A stretch of DNA of 64,000 nt, from assembly GCF_018333235.1 (NCBI RefSeq), contig NZ_BORP01000004.1, positions 124,001-188,000 on the forward strand, written 5' to 3'. This DNA is from Ornithinibacillus bavariensis (GTDB lineage: Bacteria; Bacillota; Bacilli; Bacillales; Amphibacillaceae). A program made the position numbers and the translations under genes. The notes under the pieces were generated by a model. That model was given only the letters and a program-made list of their open reading frames with translations. It was not told where the DNA came from and made no database searches. Below, one piece after another: positions 60,793 to 64,000 of the stretch. How positions within the stretch are numbered: the stretch's first letter is position 1; the number at the start of each line of letters is the position of its first letter.

Positions 60793-62106
60793 CTACATAT
60801 ACCGCGATAGTTTATCTCCTTTTGCACTATTAATAAATGATCTAATTAATCCTATAAAGTGTAATGATCCAGCGAAAAAGTATGCACTATTGCTCTCTTT
60901 ATCCGAAAGAACCACCTTCTCGACAAGCTCTTTCCAATTTGAATTGATTTTTACATTATTAGCTTGAATCTGTCTTCCTAACTCATCTGCTTCTTCCGCT
61001 CTCGGACTATCAAAAGTTGTAAGAAATACAGTCTGAAAATAAGGAATTGCTTCCAGTATCATTTGCTTTAACTCTTTATCCCGGAAGCCTGCGAATATTA
61101 ATATTTTCTCTCTATCTCCATATTCAGATTGAACGGTTTGTAAAAATGCATCCATTCCAGCTGGATTGTGAGCACCATCTACGATAATAGAAGGCTGTTC
61201 CATTAGCCTTTCAAACCTACCCTCAAGCTTAGCAAGTTGAAATGCCTTTTGTACCTTTACCCAATCTAAAGAAAATCCGGCATCTATTAATTGGTGAATA
61301 GCCATTAAGGCTGTTGAGGCATTTTCGATTTGATGGCGTCCCTTCATGTTTATTGTGATAGGAAGAGAGAAATCGTTATACTCCCATTGGAAGCTCTGCG
61401 AATTTTGTTGAATCATGATTTCACTAGCCTTATATTCCTGACTATACTGATATATTGTCGAATTTTTGGAGGTTGCCTCCTTTACAATAATTTCTAGAGA
61501 GGCATTATCTACTTTTCCTACAACAGTAGGTATTTGATCCTTGATAATTCCCGCTTTATGATAAGCAATTTTTTCTATGGTATCACCCAAAAAATAAGCA
61601 TGGTCCATAGCAATATTTGTTATAATGGACAAAATAGGAGAGATACAGTTTGTAGCATCCTCTCTACCTCCCATACCACATTCAATAAGGGCAATATCAA
61701 CAGATTCTGCAAAATACATAAAGGCGATTACCGTAATAATTTCAAACTCTGTTGGATACATTTCTTTTGTATCTAATCGTTCTATGGTAGGTAATAGCCT
61801 ATTTAGGTAGGTTAAGAAGGACTCGGCACCAATAGGCATTTCGTTAATGTACATATGGCCAGTTATGCCTGTTAAACTAGGTGAGGTAAAAACACCGACT
61901 GTATAGTTATTCTGAATGAATGCTTCTTTTATATATGTTAGTGTTGAACCTTTTCCGTTTGTTCCTGCAATATGAATTGCTTTTATTTTATCTTGAGGAT
62001 TGTTCTGTGATTCTAGTAACTGATACATGCGGTCAAGTCCAGGTTTAATCCCATAGTTTTTTCTATCCCGAAAGAACTGATTAACCTGCTCTATACTAGT
62101 AAACAT
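60793..62106 (-). CDS. folC: Folylpolyglutamate synthase / dihydrofolate synthase
   Basis: Mur-ligase-family enzyme of 437 aa that adds glutamates to folates. P-loop HIAGTNGKGSTLTYI near residue 47, omega-loop FTSPSLTGITGHMYIN, DHAYFLGDTIEKIAYHKAGI, and the C-terminal VDGAHNPAGMDAFL. Normally directly follows valS; here two ATP-grasp genes on the other strand lie between them. Confidence 0.96.
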   Translation of the reverse strand: MFTSIEQVNQFFRDRKNYGIKPGLDRMYQLLESQNNPQDKIKAIHIAGTNGKGSTLTYIKEAFIQNNYTVGVFTSPSLTGITGHMYINEMPIGAESFLTYLNRLLPTIERLDTKEMYPTEFEIITVIAFMYFAESVDIALIECGMGGREDATNCISPILSIITNIAMDHAYFLGDTIEKIAYHKAGIIKDQIPTVVGKVDNASLEIIVKEATSKNSTIYQYSQEYKASEIMIQQNSQSFQWEYNDFSLPITINMKGRHQIENASTALMAIHQLIDAGFSLDWVKVQKAFQLAKLEGRFERLMEQPSIIVDGAHNPAGMDAFLQTVQSEYGDREKILIFAGFRDKELKQMILEAIPYFQTVFLTTFDSPRAEEADELGRQIQANNVKINSNWKELVEKVVLSDKESNSAYFFAGSLHFIGLIRSFINSAKGDKLSRYM

Positions 62107-62168
62107 TGCTTCACCATCTTTCTATTAATCGAAAAAATTATAGCACAAATAAGAAAGGAAAAGGTCAA

Positions 62169-63068
62169 TTGAGTAAAACAGGTTGGATTATATACAATGG
62201 AAATTTGCCTGGTAATAAGTTTTTGGATTTTGCTGAAATGATTCGAGATGCTGCAAATAGACTTGGTTCAAATGCTCAAATTATTAAAAACAATGATCTC
62301 CTCACATTATTCGGAGACAAACAAATCGGCCTATTATCCGAAAGTGAATTACCGGATTATATTGTATTTACAGATAAAGATATCTATTTAGCTAGACAAC
62401 TAGAATTATTAGGCGTTCCAGTTTTTAATTCTTCACATGTGATTGAGACTAGTGATGATAAAATTGCTACCTATCAGATTTTGGCAAAGCATCAGCTACC
62501 AATTCCAAAAACAATAGTAGCTCCTAAGGTTTTTTATAGTCGTAAAGAAAAGTATTTACCAGATCTTGACACAATTATTGAGCAGCTTGGTCTACCTATG
62601 ATTGTGAAAGAAGCATTTGGATCATTTGGAGAACAGGTATACCTCGTCCATTCCAAGGAGGAGCTTAAAGAAAAAGTAATCGAGCTTTACGGAAAACCGT
62701 TTATGTTTCAAGAATTTGTCCATTCAAGCTTTGGAAAGGATCTTCGAATACAAGTGGTTGGTAATCGAGTAGTTGCTGCGATGAAACGTACTGCAAATCA
62801 TGATTTTCGAGCTAATGTAACAGCTGGGGGAAATATAGAGGCATTCGAACCCTCTGAACAAGCAAAAAAGGTTGCCATTTCAGCAGCAAAAGCGATCGGG
62901 GCTGATTTTTGCGGAGTAGATTTACTTTATGGTTCTGACGGTGATTTTATCATTTGTGAAATTAATTCTAATGCACATATTCGTAATCTATATAACTGTT
63001 CAGGAATTAATGCAGCAGATGCAATAATGGAGCATATATTAAAAGCAGTGAGGGATAAAAATGATTAA
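62169..63068 (+). CDS. RimK-like ATP-grasp ligase (first of a pair)
   Basis: A 299-aa ATP-grasp protein. A pre-grasp domain (GWIIYNGNLPGNKFLDFAEM) is followed by LELLGVPVFNSSHVIETSDD, then ATP-binding LPMIVKEAFGSFGEQVYLV and FQEFVHSSFGKDLRIQVVG, and the metal site FIICEINSNAH (ExN). This is the RimK/LysX-type carboxylate-amine ligase fold, which joins an amino acid (often glutamate) to a carboxylate; the substrate cannot be named. The start is TTG 62169 after AAAGGAAAAGG; the frame runs upstream into the folC start but without support. Confidence 0.88.
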   Translation: MSKTGWIIYNGNLPGNKFLDFAEMIRDAANRLGSNAQIIKNNDLLTLFGDKQIGLLSESELPDYIVFTDKDIYLARQLELLGVPVFNSSHVIETSDDKIATYQILAKHQLPIPKTIVAPKVFYSRKEKYLPDLDTIIEQLGLPMIVKEAFGSFGEQVYLVHSKEELKEKVIELYGKPFMFQEFVHSSFGKDLRIQVVGNRVVAAMKRTANHDFRANVTAGGNIEAFEPSEQAKKVAISAAKAIGADFCGVDLLYGSDGDFIICEINSNAHIRNLYNCSGINAADAIMEHILKAVRDKND

Positions 63069-63924
63069 TGGTTGGCTTATTTATAATGGTCGAGATGCAC
63101 TAGAAAATAAAGCTTATATCGAATGGTTTATCGAGGAAGGTAAAAAACAATCCTTACACATAGCGTTAATTCTTCGGGAACATCTATCCATAGGAATATA
63201 CCAAAATATGCATTCTGTTTTTTATCATGGAGTTCAAGTTGATTTACCCAGATTTGCTATTGTTCGGACAGTAGAGCCTATGATGAATCGAATACTAGAG
63301 GAATTAGGTGTACCTGTCTTTAATTCCTCTACTTTATCAGAGATATGTAATGATAAAGCAAGAACCTATTTCGAAGTGGCAAAGCTTGGAATTCCAATGG
63401 TCGATACTGTCTTTATAAACAGAGAGAATATACTGGAGACACCTCCTATGTCTTATCCATTTGTTATAAAAGAAGTCACTGGTAGAGGTGGGAAAAACGT
63501 CTTTTTAATCAAGAATTTTGAGGAATGGGTTGCATATACCCAACAGCTAACCGCTTCAGATTATGTTATACAATCAACAGAAGTACAGCTAGGTAAAGAT
63601 CTACGGGTTTTTGTTGTCGGTAGTGAGATTGTTGGAGCAGTTATGCGTATGAGTCAATCCGACTTTCGTGCTAATTATAAGCTTGGTGGTACGGCAACTT
63701 GGTATCCATTAAATAGCGATGAGAAGAAATTAATATTAAAAATAATTTCACAATTTGATTTTGGGATGGTTGGCATCGATTTTTTAATTGGACATCAAGG
63801 TGAATTATTATTTAATGAAATTGAAGATGTTGTTGGATCTAGAACACTTAGTGCTGTAAGTGATGTGAATATTTTAGAAAAATATGTCACATTCATAAAA
63901 GAAAGAGTAGCAAAGGATATATAG
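63061..63924 (+). CDS. RimK-like ATP-grasp ligase (second of a pair)
   Basis: A 287-aa paralog of the preceding gene, overlapping it by 8 nt. It shares GWLIYNGRDALENKAYIEWF, LGVPVFNSSTLSEICNDKA, FVIKEVTGRGGKNVFLI, and QLGKDLRVFVVG. The metal site reads LFNEIEDVVGSRT, with Glu where RimK-type enzymes have Asn. Substrate unknown. The two may act as a pair, for example in sequential or alternating ligation; that is inference. Confidence 0.87.
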   Translation: MINGWLIYNGRDALENKAYIEWFIEEGKKQSLHIALILREHLSIGIYQNMHSVFYHGVQVDLPRFAIVRTVEPMMNRILEELGVPVFNSSTLSEICNDKARTYFEVAKLGIPMVDTVFINRENILETPPMSYPFVIKEVTGRGGKNVFLIKNFEEWVAYTQQLTASDYVIQSTEVQLGKDLRVFVVGSEIVGAVMRMSQSDFRANYKLGGTATWYPLNSDEKKLILKIISQFDFGMVGIDFLIGHQGELLFNEIEDVVGSRTLSAVSDVNILEKYVTFIKERVAKDI

Positions 63925-63949
63925 TGGTATATATCCCCTGCTACTCTTG
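63904..63949. terminator. Bidirectional terminator between the ATP-grasp pair and valS
   Basis: AGAGTAGCA ... GGATATATA and TATATATCC ... TGCTACTCT form a long interrupted stem overlapping the end of the plus-strand gene. The minus strand continues TTTCTTTTATG. Confidence 0.8.
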
Positions 63950-63962
63950 ATTCTATCTTAAC

Positions 63963-64000
63963 CTATCCTTTTAACTCTTCAAGTCGTGCCTTTACAGCAG
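63963..64000 (-). CDS. valS: Valyl-tRNA synthetase, C-terminal end (partial)
   Basis: Only the last 12 codons are present: AVKARLEELKG and a TAG stop, the typical end of the ValRS C-terminal coiled coil. The valS-folC neighbourhood in Bacillus supports it. The gene continues beyond base 64000. Confidence 0.7.
   Translation of the reverse strand, partial: AVKARLEELKG

Overview
The window is a chromosomal segment of an endospore-forming, low-GC Bacillota of the family Bacillaceae. The evidence is the AT-rich sequence, strong Shine-Dalgarno sites, frequent TTG/GTG starts, T-box leaders, and sporulation genes (sigK, spoVB, spoIVFA/FB, spo0B, safA, spoIIB, an rsfA-type regulator) in close to the Bacillus subtilis gene order. 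A complete Mrp Na+/H+ antiporter end and the overall gene set suggest a salt- or alkali-tolerant relative of Oceanobacillus/Virgibacillus; that placement is inference. I saw no rRNA, tRNA, prophage or insertion sequence.

Layout. 0-2.7 kb: mrpC(end)-mrpDEFG (+). 2.9-3.6 kb: sigK as one uninterrupted gene. 3.7-14.2 kb (-): the syntenic block alaS-yrzL-ruvX-yrzB-mltG-trmR-udk-greA-yrrS-mtnN, preceded by a permease and a zinc-ribbon protein. alaS has a T-box leader. 14.2-20.1 kb (-): cymR-yrvO-mnmA-TPR-recD2 (sulfur control, tRNA thiolation, helicase). 20.2-22.4 kb (+): rarA and an RsfA-like sporulation regulator. 22.4-23.2 kb: a 52-bp tandem-repeat array and 6S RNA. 23.3-26.9 kb (-): hisS-aspS with a T-box, preceded by a 57-aa helix-turn-helix gene. 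26.9-28.7 kb: the amidase yrvJ (+) and a second tandem array, of 51-bp period. 28.7-37.2 kb (-): dtd, relA, apt, recJ, secDF, comN. 37.4-39.4 kb (+): spoVB and a small membrane protein. 39.5-50.5 kb (-): yajC-tgt-queA-DUF2905-ruvBA, a spore lipoprotein, nadE, a CotS-like kinase fold, safA, obgE, spo0B, and rpmA-prp-rplU with an L21 leader. 50.5-52.2 kb (-): spoIVFAB behind a good sigma-E promoter. 52.2-54.7 kb: an accessory segment with a small membrane protein, a GNAT, a VOC protein and a type I toxin-like locus. 54.7-62.1 kb (-): the cell-shape and division block folC-spoIIB-radC-mreBCD-minCD. 62.2-63.9 kb (+): two tandem RimK-like ATP-grasp genes placed between folC and valS. The window ends inside valS (-).

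How the genes connect. Pro-sigma-K (2.9 kb) and its intramembrane protease SpoIVFB with SpoIVFA (50.5-52 kb) are both present, and the FFVS/YVKN processing region is conserved. YrvO supplies sulfur to MnmA under the likely sulfur-responsive regulator CymR. Prp trims the N-terminal extension of L27, its operon partner. MreBCD, MinCD, MltG and the IreB-like protein belong to wall and division control. RelA, Apt and Obg link to (p)ppGpp and purine metabolism.

Most promising unusual items: (1) the type I toxin-like locus at 53.9-54.3 kb, with alternative pairings that would hide or free its ribosome site and an antisense promoter; (2) two unrelated minisatellite-like arrays of nearly equal period, each in a gap between convergent genes; (3) the paired ATP-grasp ligases inserted between valS and folC; (4) two T-box operons whose -35 box contains the stop codon of the preceding gene.
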